NCBI RefSeq assembly: GCF_003143755.1
Contig: NZ_QFRI01000003.1
Location: 62,001 to 126,000 of the forward strand
Reading direction: 5' to 3'
Length of the DNA stretch: 64,000 nt
Source: Algibacter marinivivus
GTDB taxonomy: Bacteria; Bacteroidota; Bacteroidia; Flavobacteriales; Flavobacteriaceae
How positions within the stretch are numbered: the first letter of the stretch is position 1; every line of letters begins with the position of its first letter. Below are positions 1 through 9,372 of the stretch, in pieces. The notes below the pieces were generated by a model. It saw nothing but the letters and a program-made list of their open reading frames with translations. It searched no databases and was not told the origin of the DNA. The position numbers and the translations under genes were made by a program.

Positions 1-1
1 T

Positions 2-592
2 AAATCATTTAAAATTATTAAGCAAAATATTTCTGATACTTGTGTTGAAATTGTTCTTGAGTATATAGAAAACAAAAAATCTAAAGGCTTTCCATTTACT
101 TATAATATTCAGGTAAGCTATATCTTTTCAAAAAACAACCTATGTTTAAGTGTATCGGTTGAAAATACAGACACCAAAGTTTTTCCTTTTACTTTGGGTT
201 GGCATCCTTATTTTTTAAGTGAAAATTTATACGAAAGTTCATTACGTTTTGATAGCAAACAAAAACTTAAAATTGGAAAAAGAAATATTACAACAGGTAT
301 AAAAGATTTTTGCTTAGCAGATAAATTTCAAATTAAAAATCAGCAACTAGATGATTGTTGGATTTTGGACTCTGATAATATATATTTCTATACTCCTAGT
401 TATAAAGTTTCAATAAATTCTTCTGTAAAAAACAACTTCCTACAAGCCTATACTCCACCCAAAAAAAACTATATAGCCATAGAGCCTACTACTGGCGTTT
501 CTGATAGTTTTAACAATAAGATTGGTTTACAAACTTTAAGCCCAAATGAAAGTTATGATATTACGTGGTCATTAAAAATAGTTAACAATTAA
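2..592 (+). CDS. galM: Aldose 1-epimerase (mutarotase), 5' end outside window
   Basis: C-terminal part of a GalM-type mutarotase, which interconverts alpha and beta anomers of galactose/glucose before galactokinase acts. The reading frame is open from base 2 without a stop, so the true start lies left of the window; the first ATG in view (194) is internal, because the residues before it (GFPFTYN, then LSVSVENTD) are family-like. The conserved G-W-H-P-Y-F segment carries the active-site His, and A-I-E-P-T-T-G near the C-terminus matches the region of the catalytic Glu. It is followed after 10 bp by galK, so the two form a galactose (Leloir) operon. The family and the truncation by the window edge are clear. 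Confidence 0.85.
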   Translation, partial: KSFKIIKQNISDTCVEIVLEYIENKKSKGFPFTYNIQVSYIFSKNNLCLSVSVENTDTKVFPFTLGWHPYFLSENLYESSLRFDSKQKLKIGKRNITTGIKDFCLADKFQIKNQQLDDCWILDSDNIYFYTPSYKVSINSSVKNNFLQAYTPPKKNYIAIEPTTGVSDSFNNKIGLQTLSPNESYDITWSLKIVNN

Positions 593-602
593 ACTACTAA
601 AA

Positions 603-1751
603 ATGAGTGTTGCACTAATACATGAGGTAAAAAAAACATTTATAGAAAAATTTAAAACAGATCCTTTACTAGTTTTTTCTCCAGGTAGAATAAACATAAT
701 TGGAGAACATACTGACTATAATGATGGATTTGTTTTTCCAGCTGCTGTTGACAAAGGAATTGTAGCTGGAATTCAAAAAAGTGATTCTGGGAGTTGTACC
801 GCTATTGCTTTGGATTTAGGTAGTACAGCCAAATTTGAATTAAATAAGTTTCAACCTTCAAAAGTGGGGAGCTGGGAAAACTATGTTTTTGGTGTTGTTG
901 CCGAAATACAAAATAGAAACAAAGTTATAGGTGATTTTAATATCATTTTTAAAGGAAATATTCCTAAAGGAGCTGGAATGTCTTCTTCTGCTGCATTAGA
1001 AAACAGTGTGGTTTTTGGTTTAAACGAATTATTTGAATTAGGGTTTTCTAAAGAAGACATGGTTTTAATTTCACAAAAAGCAGAGCATAATTATGTAGGT
1101 GTCAATTGCGGTATTATGGATCAATATGCTAGTATGTTTGGTATTAAAAATCATGCATTACACTTAGACTGTAGAACCTTAAAGTTTAAGTCTTATAAAA
1201 TTGATTTTAAAGACCATCAGTTGATGCTTATAAATACTAATGTAAAGCATAGTTTATCGGATAGTGCTTATAATGATAGACGTTCAGCTTGTGAGAGTAT
1301 TTCTGAGTTATTAGGTATTAAAGCATTGAGAGATGCCACTGAAGCAGACTTAGAAACAGTTATTGATAAAGTAATTCCTGCAAATTATCAAAAAGCGCTT
1401 TATATAATTCAAGAAAATGCTAGAACTTTAAAAGCTGCAAAAGCAATTGAAAAAGGAGACTTAGATACCTTAGGTTCTTTGATTTATCAATCTCATGATG
1501 GTTTATCAAATCAATACAAAGTAAGTTGTAATGAATTAGATTTTCTTGTAAAACAAGCTAAAAAAAATAAACATGTTCTTGGAGCAAGAATGATGGGAGG
1601 TGGTTTTGGTGGATGTACCATTAACTTAGTTAATAAAAAAGAAGCTAATACATTTGGAGAAATTGCATCAACTGCATATAAGAAGATGTTTAACAAAGAA
1701 TGTTCTGTCTATTATATTCAGTTATCTACTGGAACACATATTGTAAAATAA
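603..1751 (+). CDS. galK: Galactokinase
   Basis: Phosphorylates alpha-D-galactose to galactose 1-phosphate in the cytoplasm. At 382 aa it has the normal family length. The galactokinase signature (P-G-R-I-N-I-I-G-E-H-T-D-Y-N-D-G) lies near residue 28, the GHMP ATP-binding loop (PKGAGMSSSAALE) near residue 120, and the C-terminal GHMP motif (MMGGGFGGC) near residue 330. The ATG sits 10 bp after the galM stop, so the two are co-transcribed and translationally close. No galT is visible downstream; it must be elsewhere. No regulatory site is visible because the operon promoter is outside the window. Confidence 0.96.
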   Translation: MSVALIHEVKKTFIEKFKTDPLLVFSPGRINIIGEHTDYNDGFVFPAAVDKGIVAGIQKSDSGSCTAIALDLGSTAKFELNKFQPSKVGSWENYVFGVVAEIQNRNKVIGDFNIIFKGNIPKGAGMSSSAALENSVVFGLNELFELGFSKEDMVLISQKAEHNYVGVNCGIMDQYASMFGIKNHALHLDCRTLKFKSYKIDFKDHQLMLINTNVKHSLSDSAYNDRRSACESISELLGIKALRDATEADLETVIDKVIPANYQKALYIIQENARTLKAAKAIEKGDLDTLGSLIYQSHDGLSNQYKVSCNELDFLVKQAKKNKHVLGARMMGGGFGGCTINLVNKKEANTFGEIASTAYKKMFNKECSVYYIQLSTGTHIVK

Positions 1752-1985
1752 CAAACGAAATACAATATTAAAAATATAATATCTGTCATATTACAATACT
1801 ATTTAATAATATATCTACATAAGAAAAAGATTCATGAGGTCAAAATCGACCATTCATCAAGAATTCCACAAGAAATAGTAGATTTATTTGCTTAGTAGCG
1901 GTTTAAGCTTAAAATTAAATTGGTATTACATACTAAATGATAGCTTCAAAAGTTATATTTTTAGCCATCTAAACAAACGCTTTTA

Positions 1986-3551
1986 ATGAAACGCTATTTA
2001 TACTTTACAATTACTTTAGGATTCATAATGCTTTGGAGCTCTTGTAGAAAAGATTTTGAATTTTCACCAAGCACAGGAAGTCTTCAATTTTCAAAGGATA
2101 CTGTGTATTTAGATACTGTTTTTACAAACATTGGATCTAGTACTTATAATTTGAAGGTTTATAACAAAAGTGATGATGATATCTCAATTCCATCAATAAG
2201 TTTAGTTAGAGGTGACGCTTCTAATTATAGATTGAGTGTTGATGGTATTGCAGGTAAAAGCTTTGAAAACATAGAATTACAAGCTGAAGACAGCTTGTTT
2301 ATTTTTGTAGAATCTACTATAGATATTAATAATTTTCCAAATCCAGATGGTACATATTTGTATACCGATCAGATTGCATTTGATTCTGGTTCAAATCTTC
2401 AAGAAGTTGAATTAGTTACCTTAGTCCAAGATGCTGTTTTTATTTATCCAGATAGAGATAATACTACTAAAGTTATTGAAACTTTAACACTAGATATTGA
2501 TGGTGAGATGGTTGAAACCGAATTACAAGGTCGAGAATTATTATCAACAGAACTTACTTTTACAAACGAAAAACCCTATGTTATTTATGGGTTTGCGACC
2601 GTACCAAATGGTGAAACACTAACTATTGAAGCTGGATCTCGATTACATTTTCATGACAACTCTGGAATTATTGTTTCAAATGGTGCATCTATTAATGTGA
2701 ATGGTGCTTTTAGTACCGACCAAGAACTTCTTGAAAACGAAGTGATTTTTGAAGGCGATCGTTTAGAACCTAACTTTTCTGATGTCCCTGGACAATGGGG
2801 AACTATTTGGCTATTAGATGGTAGTACAAACAATACCATCAATTATGCTACAATTAAAAACGCAACTATAGGTGTTTTAAGTGACGGTAATCCAGTTGAA
2901 GCAAGTGATAAATTAACTATAACAAATTCTCAAATTTATAACTCTAGTAGTTTTGGTATTTTAGGCAGAAATACTTCCATTGCTGGTGAAAATATAGTTA
3001 TTAATAATTCTGGCTTATCTTCTTTTGCAGGAACTATAGGTGGAAAATACAACTTTACCCACTCTACCCTTGTAAATTATTGGGATGCTGGTTTTAGACA
3101 ATTCCCTTCAGTTTTACTCAATAATTTTGTTGTAGATGAAGAAAACAATGCTACCATAGCTGATTTAACTGAAGCTAACTTTAACAACTGTATTATCTAC
3201 GGAAATGATAATCCTGAAATTCTTTTAGATGAAATTGAAGATGCTTCTGTTGTATTTAATTTTAAGTTTACCAATTGCTTAATTCGTTTTGAAGACAACA
3301 GTAATAATTTTACTGGAGTTAATTATGATTTTAATGATGCCAGTAAATACGAAGGCAATATTTTCAACTTAGACCCAAATTTTAAGGATGTAAATTTAAA
3401 TCAGCTTATTATTGGAGACGAATCTGGAGCAAACGGACAAGGTTTTGCCTCTTTTGCAACACAAGTCCCAGTTGATATTTTGAACGTAAATAGAACATCT
3501 TCTCCAGATATAGGCGCTTATCAGCATATTATTTTTCCTGTAGAAGATTGA
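1986..3551 (+). CDS. Lipoprotein with predicted right-handed beta-helix
   Basis: A 521-aa Bacteroidota lipoprotein of unknown function. The N-terminal signal ends in a lipobox-like W-S-S-C (Cys20), so it is predicted to be lipid-anchored. An early segment (about residues 25-130) looks like an immunoglobulin-like fold. From about residue 200 there are repeated short Asn/Ser-rich strands (TITNSQIYNSSSFGI-like, INNSGL), typical of a parallel beta-helix. The C-terminus has the S-P-D-I-G-A-Y-Q motif seen at the end of many such helix proteins (choice-of-anchor family). The next gene starts 10 bp downstream, suggesting a two-gene unit. The function is not known. Confidence 0.7.
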   Translation: MKRYLYFTITLGFIMLWSSCRKDFEFSPSTGSLQFSKDTVYLDTVFTNIGSSTYNLKVYNKSDDDISIPSISLVRGDASNYRLSVDGIAGKSFENIELQAEDSLFIFVESTIDINNFPNPDGTYLYTDQIAFDSGSNLQEVELVTLVQDAVFIYPDRDNTTKVIETLTLDIDGEMVETELQGRELLSTELTFTNEKPYVIYGFATVPNGETLTIEAGSRLHFHDNSGIIVSNGASINVNGAFSTDQELLENEVIFEGDRLEPNFSDVPGQWGTIWLLDGSTNNTINYATIKNATIGVLSDGNPVEASDKLTITNSQIYNSSSFGILGRNTSIAGENIVINNSGLSSFAGTIGGKYNFTHSTLVNYWDAGFRQFPSVLLNNFVVDEENNATIADLTEANFNNCIIYGNDNPEILLDEIEDASVVFNFKFTNCLIRFEDNSNNFTGVNYDFNDASKYEGNIFNLDPNFKDVNLNQLIIGDESGANGQGFASFATQVPVDILNVNRTSSPDIGAYQHIIFPVED

Positions 3552-3561
3552 CCTATAAAGA

Positions 3562-4254
3562 ATGAAACAACTAACTTATATTTTACTTTTTAGCGCCTTC
3601 ATTTCTTTTTCTCAAAAAGAGTATAAATTTAATACATTGTTAAAATACAAATGTGACTTTAACACTTCAGTTTGCGACACTTTAATGAAACAGTACTTGT
3701 TAACTAATTCAAGAGATAATAGCTATTATTTAGTAATTAAAGAAGTTGATAGTTCATATTTTTCAATAGAATTGATAGACTATAATAAATATTACTCAAT
3801 TGTAAAAATTTCCAAAATTGACTTCTGGAAAGCTTCTACTATTAATTTTACTAATTGTAGGGATGTTTTTGAGCCAAGAAATATTTATAAATACAAAAAC
3901 AAACACTATAATTTCTATAGAAAAAAAGACACTATCATTGACGGTTTAGAATTAACTCAATATGATTTTAAATATATAAAATCTAGAAAAAGAAAAATTA
4001 AGAAACAGATTGGTAGTGTTTCATATGTCATAAAAAAAGACACCGAATATCATCTGCCAATTTTGCGAAATTCAACATCTTTTTTCAAATGGGAAAAAGA
4101 AAAAAATCTCCCAAATGGTATATATCAAGAGTATTTATATTATAATTATTTAAATAAACTTGGTATACATTGTAAATTAGAAGAGATTAAAAGATTAAAT
4201 AAAACCTTAGTGGTACCTAAACCATGTCCTTTAACATTAATTATCAAAAGTTAA
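3562..4254 (+). CDS. Secreted protein of unknown function
   Basis: A 230-aa protein with an N-terminal signal sequence (hydrophobic residues 5-17, likely cleavage after F-S-Q). The rest is rich in Lys and Tyr and has no motif I recognise. It starts 10 bp after the preceding lipoprotein gene and is probably co-transcribed with it. A small envelope or periplasmic protein is the most that can be said; codon use resembles the neighbours. Confidence 0.55.
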   Translation: MKQLTYILLFSAFISFSQKEYKFNTLLKYKCDFNTSVCDTLMKQYLLTNSRDNSYYLVIKEVDSSYFSIELIDYNKYYSIVKISKIDFWKASTINFTNCRDVFEPRNIYKYKNKHYNFYRKKDTIIDGLELTQYDFKYIKSRKRKIKKQIGSVSYVIKKDTEYHLPILRNSTSFFKWEKEKNLPNGIYQEYLYYNYLNKLGIHCKLEEIKRLNKTLVVPKPCPLTLIIKS

Positions 4255-4372
4255 ATAGTGTTTTTATTTTTTAATTAAATCTTTTCCATTTAAGATTAAC
4301 GGACTCTTAACAGTTAATTTATTCGAATACAGCTATTTTTAGGTTTTACAGCAATCAAAAAAACCTAAAGAC

Positions 4373-4825
4373 ATGAAAAAACTATCCATCCTAATTGTAC
4401 TATTCTTAACTGTATCCTTTACTTACGCACAAAGTGATTCTGACAAAAAAGGCGTTGAAAAGGCATGCATGAATTACATTGAAGGCTTTTATGAAGGTGA
4501 TGAAGCAAAACTTAAAGAGAGTTTGCAGCCTACCCTCAATAAATTTGGTTTTTGGAAAGACAAAAAAACTGGAGAATATAAGCAACAAGACTACATGGCT
4601 TATGAGAAAGCTTTAGCTTATGCTAGAAATGTTTTAGAGAAAAAACAATTTGCTAAACCAGAAGCGCCAAAAGAAGTTCAAGTTTTTGATGTTGGGCATG
4701 TTATAGCTTCTGCAAAAGTTAGAGCTTGGTGGGGCATTGATTATATTCTACTCTCAAAACGTGGTGACAAATGGATGATTGAGCAAGTGATTTGGGAAGG
4801 ACCTTTGGAGAAGCCAACTCATTAA
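4373..4825 (+). CDS. Secreted NTF2-like (lumazine-binding-like) protein
   Basis: 150 aa with a clear signal peptide ending near T-Y-A-Q. The mature part has the SnoaL/NTF2-like pattern seen in the putative lumazine-binding family: an N-terminal helix (VEKACMNYIEGFYEGD) followed by L-K-E-S-L-Q-P-T-L-N-K-F-G-F and a closing strand in which the product is a small periplasmic cone-shaped fold. Members are often near unrelated housekeeping genes and have no proven enzyme activity. It is followed by a dispersed repeat (4852-4948) and a two-way terminator shared with glyA. Confidence 0.65.
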   Translation: MKKLSILIVLFLTVSFTYAQSDSDKKGVEKACMNYIEGFYEGDEAKLKESLQPTLNKFGFWKDKKTGEYKQQDYMAYEKALAYARNVLEKKQFAKPEAPKEVQVFDVGHVIASAKVRAWWGIDYILLSKRGDKWMIEQVIWEGPLEKPTH

Positions 4826-4851
4826 ACTAAACTTAATGTTACAACTTACTT

Positions 4852-4948
4852 GCGTTAGGGATTGTAGTGAATAGCCCACAGCTTTTGCGCCCTAGCTCAG
4901 AAGTGAGGACTTGTAACAAAAAGCCCGACCCCCTTTTCGGGGTAACGC
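4852..4948 (+). repeat. Dispersed repeat, copy A
   Basis: Starts GCGTTAGGGATTG and ends GGGGTAACGC, with internal AGCCCACAGC and AGCCCGACC blocks. It is one of six related copies in the window (also at 7822, 16661, 29711, 32836 and 59521). This copy has diverged in the middle: the CCCGATAGCTATCGGG core of copies C, D and F is absent. It lies between a plus-strand gene and the shared terminator. Confidence 0.75.
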
Positions 4949-4950
4949 AA

Positions 4951-4990
4951 AAAAAAACTCTGAGATATAAACCTCAGAGCTTTTTATTAA
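4951..4990. terminator. Bidirectional intrinsic terminator
   Basis: Seven-base-pair stem CTCTGAG / CTCAGAG with an A-run on the left and a T-run on the right, so it can end transcripts in both directions. It lies between the convergent 4373 gene and glyA. Confidence 0.7.
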
Positions 4991-5014
4991 TTAACACTTG
5001 ATTTGATTTAAAGC

Positions 5015-6286
5015 TTACACGAATAAAGGTTTATCTTGCATCATCATATTAACTTTAGTTTTTACAGCTTCTAGAGTAGCATCGTCTTCAAAGTTTGTAA
5101 TAACTTCGTCAATTAAATCTACAATAGCTACCATATCGGTTTCTTTTAGACCACGTGTAGTAACAGCTGCAGTACCCAAACGGATTCCTGAAGTTACAAA
5201 TGGCGATTTATCATCAAAAGGCACCATGTTTTTGTTTACTGTAATATCTGCTTTTACCAAGGCTTGTTCTGCCTGTTTACCAGAAATATTTTTGTTTCTC
5301 AAATCGATTAACATACAGTGGTTGTCTGTTCCATTTGAAATAATATTATAGTTTTTGGCTACCAAAGCATCAGCCATAGCAGAAGCGTTTTCTTTAACTT
5401 GTAATTGGTAGTGTAAAAAATCATCTGTTAAAGCCTCTCCAAAAGCAATAGCTTTAGCGGCAATAATATGCTCTAATGGTCCACCTTGATTTCCTGGGAA
5501 TACCGCAGAATCTAGTAAAGACGACATTTTACGTAAATTTCCATTTTTAAGTGTAATTCCGAATGGGTTATCAAAATCTTGCCCCATCATTATCATTCCA
5601 CCTCTAGGGCCTCTTAATGTCTTATGTGTTGTTGTTGTAACAATATGGCAATGTGGAAGCGGATCGTTAAGAATTCCTTTTGCAATCATACCTGCTGGAT
5701 GCGAGATATCTGCTAATAAAATAGCTCCTACACTATCTGCAATAGCTCTAAAGCGTTTAAAGTCAATATCTCTTGAGTATGCAGATGCTCCTGCAATTAT
5801 TAATTTTGGTTGCTCTTTTGTAGCTACTTCTTGTATTTTATCGTAATTTAAAACACCTGTCTCCTGCTCTACACCGTAAAAAGATGGCTTGTAAAGTTTA
5901 CCAGAAAAATTTACTGGAGATCCGTGTGTTAAATGCCCACCATGAGATAAATCGAATCCTAAAATCTTATCACCTGGTTTTAAGCAAGCATGATAAACCG
6001 CTGTATTCGCCTGACTTCCAGAGTGTGGTTGTACGTTAACATAAGCAGCACCAAATAAGGTTTTTGCTCTGTCTATAGCTATTTGCTCTACTTCATCAAC
6101 TACTTCACAACCTCCATAATAACGCTTTCCAGGATACCCCTCGGCATATTTGTTGGTTAACACAGAGCCTGCAGCTTCCATAACTTGTGGGCTTACAAAA
6201 TTCTCTGATGCGATAAGTTCAATACCATGAAGTTGGCGTTCTTTTTCAGCTTCAATAAGTTCAAAAATTTGTTCGTCGCGTTGCAT
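5015..6286 (-). CDS. glyA: Serine hydroxymethyltransferase
   Basis: PLP enzyme that converts serine and tetrahydrofolate to glycine and 5,10-methylene-tetrahydrofolate in the cytoplasm, the main source of one-carbon units. 423 aa, normal length. The PLP-lysine motif [14 protein letters not shown] is intact, as are the N-terminal E-L-I-A-S-E-N-F and the [13 protein letters not shown] motif. It is transcribed alone on the minus strand from a consensus -7 box at 6314-6321 and ends at the bidirectional terminator. Confidence 0.97.
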   Translation of the reverse strand: MQRDEQIFELIEAEKERQLHGIELIASENFVSPQVMEAAGSVLTNKYAEGYPGKRYYGGCEVVDEVEQIAIDRAKTLFGAAYVNVQPHSGSQANTAVYHACLKPGDKILGFDLSHGGHLTHGSPVNFSGKLYKPSFYGVEQETGVLNYDKIQEVATKEQPKLIIAGASAYSRDIDFKRFRAIADSVGAILLADISHPAGMIAKGILNDPLPHCHIVTTTTHKTLRGPRGGMIMMGQDFDNPFGITLKNGNLRKMSSLLDSAVFPGNQGGPLEHIIAAKAIAFGEALTDDFLHYQLQVKENASAMADALVAKNYNIISNGTDNHCMLIDLRNKNISGKQAEQALVKADITVNKNMVPFDDKSPFVTSGIRLGTAAVTTRGLKETDMVAIVDLIDEVITNFEDDATLEAVKTKVNMMMQDKPLFV

Positions 6287-6313
6287 AAAATAGAGTTCTA
6301 GTTAAATATTGTG

Positions 6314-6321
6314 CAAAAATA
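6314..6321 (-). promoter_or_regulatory. Promoter -7 box for glyA
   Basis: Minus-strand TATTTTTG fits the Bacteroidota -7 consensus TAnnTTTG. It lies 28 bp upstream of the glyA ATG. A clear -33 TTTG is not visible. Confidence 0.5.
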
Positions 6322-6419
6322 GGAAATAGATTAGTTATTAGTATTAAAAAATGCAGATTTACGTTTAAGTTTTCAACGGTTTATCAACCATTAAAATTAA
6401 TGCAAATTTTATATGTTTT

Positions 6420-6452
6420 TTTGAAATAAAATAAAAATATTATGTAGGTTTG
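6420..6452 (+). promoter_or_regulatory. Promoter for fumarylacetoacetase gene
   Basis: TTTG at 6420-6423, a 21-bp gap, then TAGGTTTG at 6445-6452, a full match to the Bacteroidota -33/-7 pattern, 36 bp before the ATG at 6489. Confidence 0.65.
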
Positions 6453-6488
6453 ATAAGAATTCAATAATCCTAAACACTTAAACTTATT

Positions 6489-7769
6489 ATGCCATTATCC
6501 GCAAATAATCCAGATAGAACCTCGTGGTTACACGTTGATAAACACTCAGATTTCCCAATTCAAAACATTCCCTTTGGTGTGTTTTTAACTCGAGATGATA
6601 TTATTACCATTGGTACTCGTATTGGTGATACTGCCATAGATCTTGGTGCCTTGCATCAATTGGGGTATTTTGAAGGTATTCCCTTAACTGATGATATTTT
6701 TCTTCAAGATTCTCTAAACGATTTTATTGCTGATGGTAGAAAAACATGGCGTGCTGTTAGAAATAGAATTGCTGAAATTTTTGATGCTAATAATAACACA
6801 TTAAAAAACAATACCAAACATAAAGAAACCATTCTTTTTCGTTTAGATGAAATTGAAATGCAATTACCAGTTCAAATTGGAGATTATACTGATTTTTACT
6901 CAAGTATAGAACACGCCACAAATGTTGGTACTATGTTTAGAGATCCTGATAATGCATTGCTTCCAAACTGGTTGCATATTCCGGTTGGCTACCATGGTAG
7001 AAGTAGTTCTATAATTCCTTCTGGAATTCCGGTTCACAGACCACAAGGACAAACCCTACCAAATGGAGCTTCAGAGCCTGTTTTTGGACCAAGTAGATTG
7101 GTAGATTTTGAACTTGAAATGGCTTTTATTACTACAGATGCTAACGATTTAGGAGAACCAATTCCAATAGATGAAGCTGAAGAATACATTTTTGGTTTAG
7201 TATTACTTAACGATTGGAGTGCGCGGGATATTCAAAAATGGGAATATGTTCCATTAGGTCCGTTTTTAGCAAAAAACTTTGCCTCTTCCATTTCACCCTG
7301 GATTGTTACTTTAGATGCTCTAGAGCCTTACCGAGTAGAAAGTCCAAAAGCTGTTAAGCCACAACTTGACTACCTAAAATACAAAGGCAAAAAGAGTTAT
7401 GATATCAATTTAGAAGTAGCCATACAACCTGAAAATGCCAAAGAAACTGTGGTTAGTAACTCTAATTTTAAATACATGTACTGGAATATGGTACAACAAT
7501 TAACTCACCATACCGTAAATGGCTGCCCCGTAAATTCTGGAGATATGATGGGAAGCGGTACTATTTCTGGACCAACCGAAGACAGTTACGGCTCCATGCT
7601 AGAACTTACTTGGAGAGGAGAAAAACCACTCAAAATGAAAGATGGTAGCGAGCGTAAATTTATTAACGACAACGACACCGTTATTATGCGTGGTTACTGT
7701 GAAAACGATGGTACACGTATTGGCTTTGGCGAAGTATCAACTAAATTATTACCCGTTTACAGCAAATAA
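6489..7769 (+). CDS. fahA: Fumarylacetoacetase
   Basis: Last step of tyrosine degradation: hydrolyses 4-fumarylacetoacetate to fumarate and acetoacetate. 426 aa, full length. The N-terminal FAH domain has S-F-Q-like start motifs (I-P-F-G-V-F) and the catalytic domain holds Y-x-D-F-Y (metal ligand Asp), H-A-T-N-V-G-x-M-F-R, P-V-G-Y-H-G-R-S-S-S and the L-E-x-A-F-x-x metal site. W-S-A-R-D-I-Q-x-W-E-Y and G-S-G-T-I-S-G are also conserved. It stands alone between its own promoter and terminator, so other tyrosine-pathway genes are elsewhere. Confidence 0.96.
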   Translation: MPLSANNPDRTSWLHVDKHSDFPIQNIPFGVFLTRDDIITIGTRIGDTAIDLGALHQLGYFEGIPLTDDIFLQDSLNDFIADGRKTWRAVRNRIAEIFDANNNTLKNNTKHKETILFRLDEIEMQLPVQIGDYTDFYSSIEHATNVGTMFRDPDNALLPNWLHIPVGYHGRSSSIIPSGIPVHRPQGQTLPNGASEPVFGPSRLVDFELEMAFITTDANDLGEPIPIDEAEEYIFGLVLLNDWSARDIQKWEYVPLGPFLAKNFASSISPWIVTLDALEPYRVESPKAVKPQLDYLKYKGKKSYDINLEVAIQPENAKETVVSNSNFKYMYWNMVQQLTHHTVNGCPVNSGDMMGSGTISGPTEDSYGSMLELTWRGEKPLKMKDGSERKFINDNDTVIMRGYCENDGTRIGFGEVSTKLLPVYSK

Positions 7770-7784
7770 AAATTATACATATGT

Positions 7785-7820
7785 ATAAAAAATCCTGCAC
7801 AGTGCGGGATTTTTTGTTTT
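7785..7820 (+). terminator. Intrinsic terminator after fahA
   Basis: Stem ATCCTGC / GCGGGAT (one G-U pair) with a five-base loop, followed by TTTTTTG, 23 bp after the stop codon. Confidence 0.75.
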
Positions 7821-7821
7821 T

Positions 7822-7903
7822 GGGCGTTACCCAAGGGTCGGGCTTTCTCTACTCAATCCCCCCTACGTCGGGGATTTCAAACATGTCGTTCAATCCCTAA
7901 CGC
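7822..7903 (-). repeat. Dispersed repeat, copy B
   Basis: In minus orientation: starts GCGTTAGGGATTGAACG, then ACATGTTTGAAATCCCCGAC, a GGGATTGAGTAG block, AAGCCCGACC, and ends GGGTAACGC. It is closest to copy F in the GAACG.CATGTTTGAAATCCCCGA half. It lies just after the fahA terminator; the rest of the 7770-8094 gap is AT-rich and holds nothing else that I can identify. Confidence 0.75.
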
Positions 7904-8094
7904 AGGTAAATTCGCAATAACCTGTTCCTATTTCAATTCTTTTAACACATTTGCAAAAGTTAATTTATATAAGTTTATTCTTATAAAATAACATAAATAA
8001 AACACTTTATCGAATATATTAGTATTTCATAGATAGTAATTGTATTTTGGCATCACTATTGAAATACTACCCAAATAACCAAAACAGTAGACCC

Positions 8095-9273
8095 ATGAAA
8101 AAAATACTACTCATTTCCGTATTAAGCTTATTTATATTGGCTTGTAATACTAGAAAGCAAGTTGAAAAAGCTGTAAATTCTGGTGATTACGATCAAGCCA
8201 TAAATACAGCATTAAAAAAACTAAGAGCAAATAAAGATAAAAAACGTAATTATGATTATGTTATAATGCTTCAAGATGCTTATTATAAAGTTACAGAACG
8301 TGATATAGAAAATATAGCGCACCTCAAAAAGGATAATAATCCTGAAAATTACAGAATCATTTTTGAAATGTATCAAGATTTAGATGCACGCCAAAATGCT
8401 ATAAAACCTATTCTACCACTTAAAGTCAATGGAAAAAATATTACATTCGATTTTAATAACTATAGTGATGCCATTTTAGAATCTAAAAACAAGGTTTCAG
8501 ACTACACCTACGAAAAAGGTTTAGAACTTTTAGAGTCAGATGAAAAAAGAGTTATCAGAGAAGCGTATTCAGAATTAAGCTACCTAGAGCGTATTAACCC
8601 AAATTACGAAAATACACGCGAGTTACTAGAAGAAGCGCACCAACGTGGTAAAGATTATATTTTAGTATCATTAAATAATGATACACAACAAATCATCCCA
8701 AGCCGTTTAGAAGACGATTTACTAAACTTCAACACTTACGGATTAAATAAATTTTGGAGCGAATACCATGTTAATAAATTAGAAAACCTAAATTACGATT
8801 ATGCAATGCAGCTTAATCTAAAAGGCATTAATGTATCTCCAGAGCGCATAAACGAACGTGAGTTTATCAGAGAAAAAGAAGTAGTAGATGGTTGGGAATA
8901 TAAAAAAGACCGCAACGGCGAAGCTATAAAGGATAGCTTAGGTAAATACATTAAAATAGATAAACTAGTTAATGTAAAAGCAAGATACATGGAAACCATT
9001 CAAACAAAATCCTCGCATGTGGTTGGAGATGTGGTGTACTTAGATTTAAAATCTAATCAATTACTAGACGCCTTCCCTATTGATAGTGAGTTTGTTTTCG
9101 AATATGTGTTTGCAAGATATAGAGGAGATAAGCGTGCATTAAACGCCAACGATATCGCACTTATAAATAACAGACGTGTACCATTCCCTAGTAACGAACA
9201 GATGGTTTATGATACAGGCGAAGATTTAAAACTACAACTCAAGGATATTATAAATTCTTATGCGGTGAGATAA
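8095..9273 (+). CDS. Lipoprotein with N-terminal helical-repeat segment
   Basis: 392-aa protein of unknown function. The frame opens earlier, but ATG 8095 is chosen because it gives a compact lipoprotein signal (MKKILLISVLSLFILAC) with lipobox I-L-A-C. Residues 20-120 look like TPR-type helices (VNSGDYDQAINTALKKL). The rest is alternating helices and strands without a motif I know. Homologues are common as hypothetical lipoproteins in flavobacteria. It is probably attached to the periplasmic or outer-membrane face. Function unknown. Confidence 0.65.
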   Translation: MKKILLISVLSLFILACNTRKQVEKAVNSGDYDQAINTALKKLRANKDKKRNYDYVIMLQDAYYKVTERDIENIAHLKKDNNPENYRIIFEMYQDLDARQNAIKPILPLKVNGKNITFDFNNYSDAILESKNKVSDYTYEKGLELLESDEKRVIREAYSELSYLERINPNYENTRELLEEAHQRGKDYILVSLNNDTQQIIPSRLEDDLLNFNTYGLNKFWSEYHVNKLENLNYDYAMQLNLKGINVSPERINEREFIREKEVVDGWEYKKDRNGEAIKDSLGKYIKIDKLVNVKARYMETIQTKSSHVVGDVVYLDLKSNQLLDAFPIDSEFVFEYVFARYRGDKRALNANDIALINNRRVPFPSNEQMVYDTGEDLKLQLKDIINSYAVR

Positions 9274-9320
9274 ACAAAAAGATAATCTACTTTCATATTT
9301 TATTAGCAAAAATAACATTA

Positions 9321-9337
9321 CTACATAAAATATGTAG
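9321..9337. promoter_or_regulatory. Inverted-repeat operator upstream of sensor kinase
   Basis: CTACATAAAATATGTAG: perfect 6-bp arms CTACAT/ATGTAG around a 5-bp spacer. The same arms and spacer length recur at 12856-12872. The centre is 38 bp from the end of the -7-like box (TATTTTG, 9361-9367), exactly as in the second copy. Inferred target of the linked NarL-type response regulator. Confidence 0.6.
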
Positions 9338-9372
9338 TAATAAAAATAGTATTCTTTTCGTATTTTGTCTTA

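Noticed and set aside
1511-1696. Minus-strand open frame inside galK
   Set aside because: Lies fully within a well-supported gene and has no protein-like features; a shadow frame.
1812-1896. Open stretch after galK encoding I-H-E-V-K-I-D-H-S-S-R-I-P-Q-E-I-V-D before a stop
   Set aside because: It reads like a protein fragment, but there is no start codon and no family I can name; too short to call a pseudogene.
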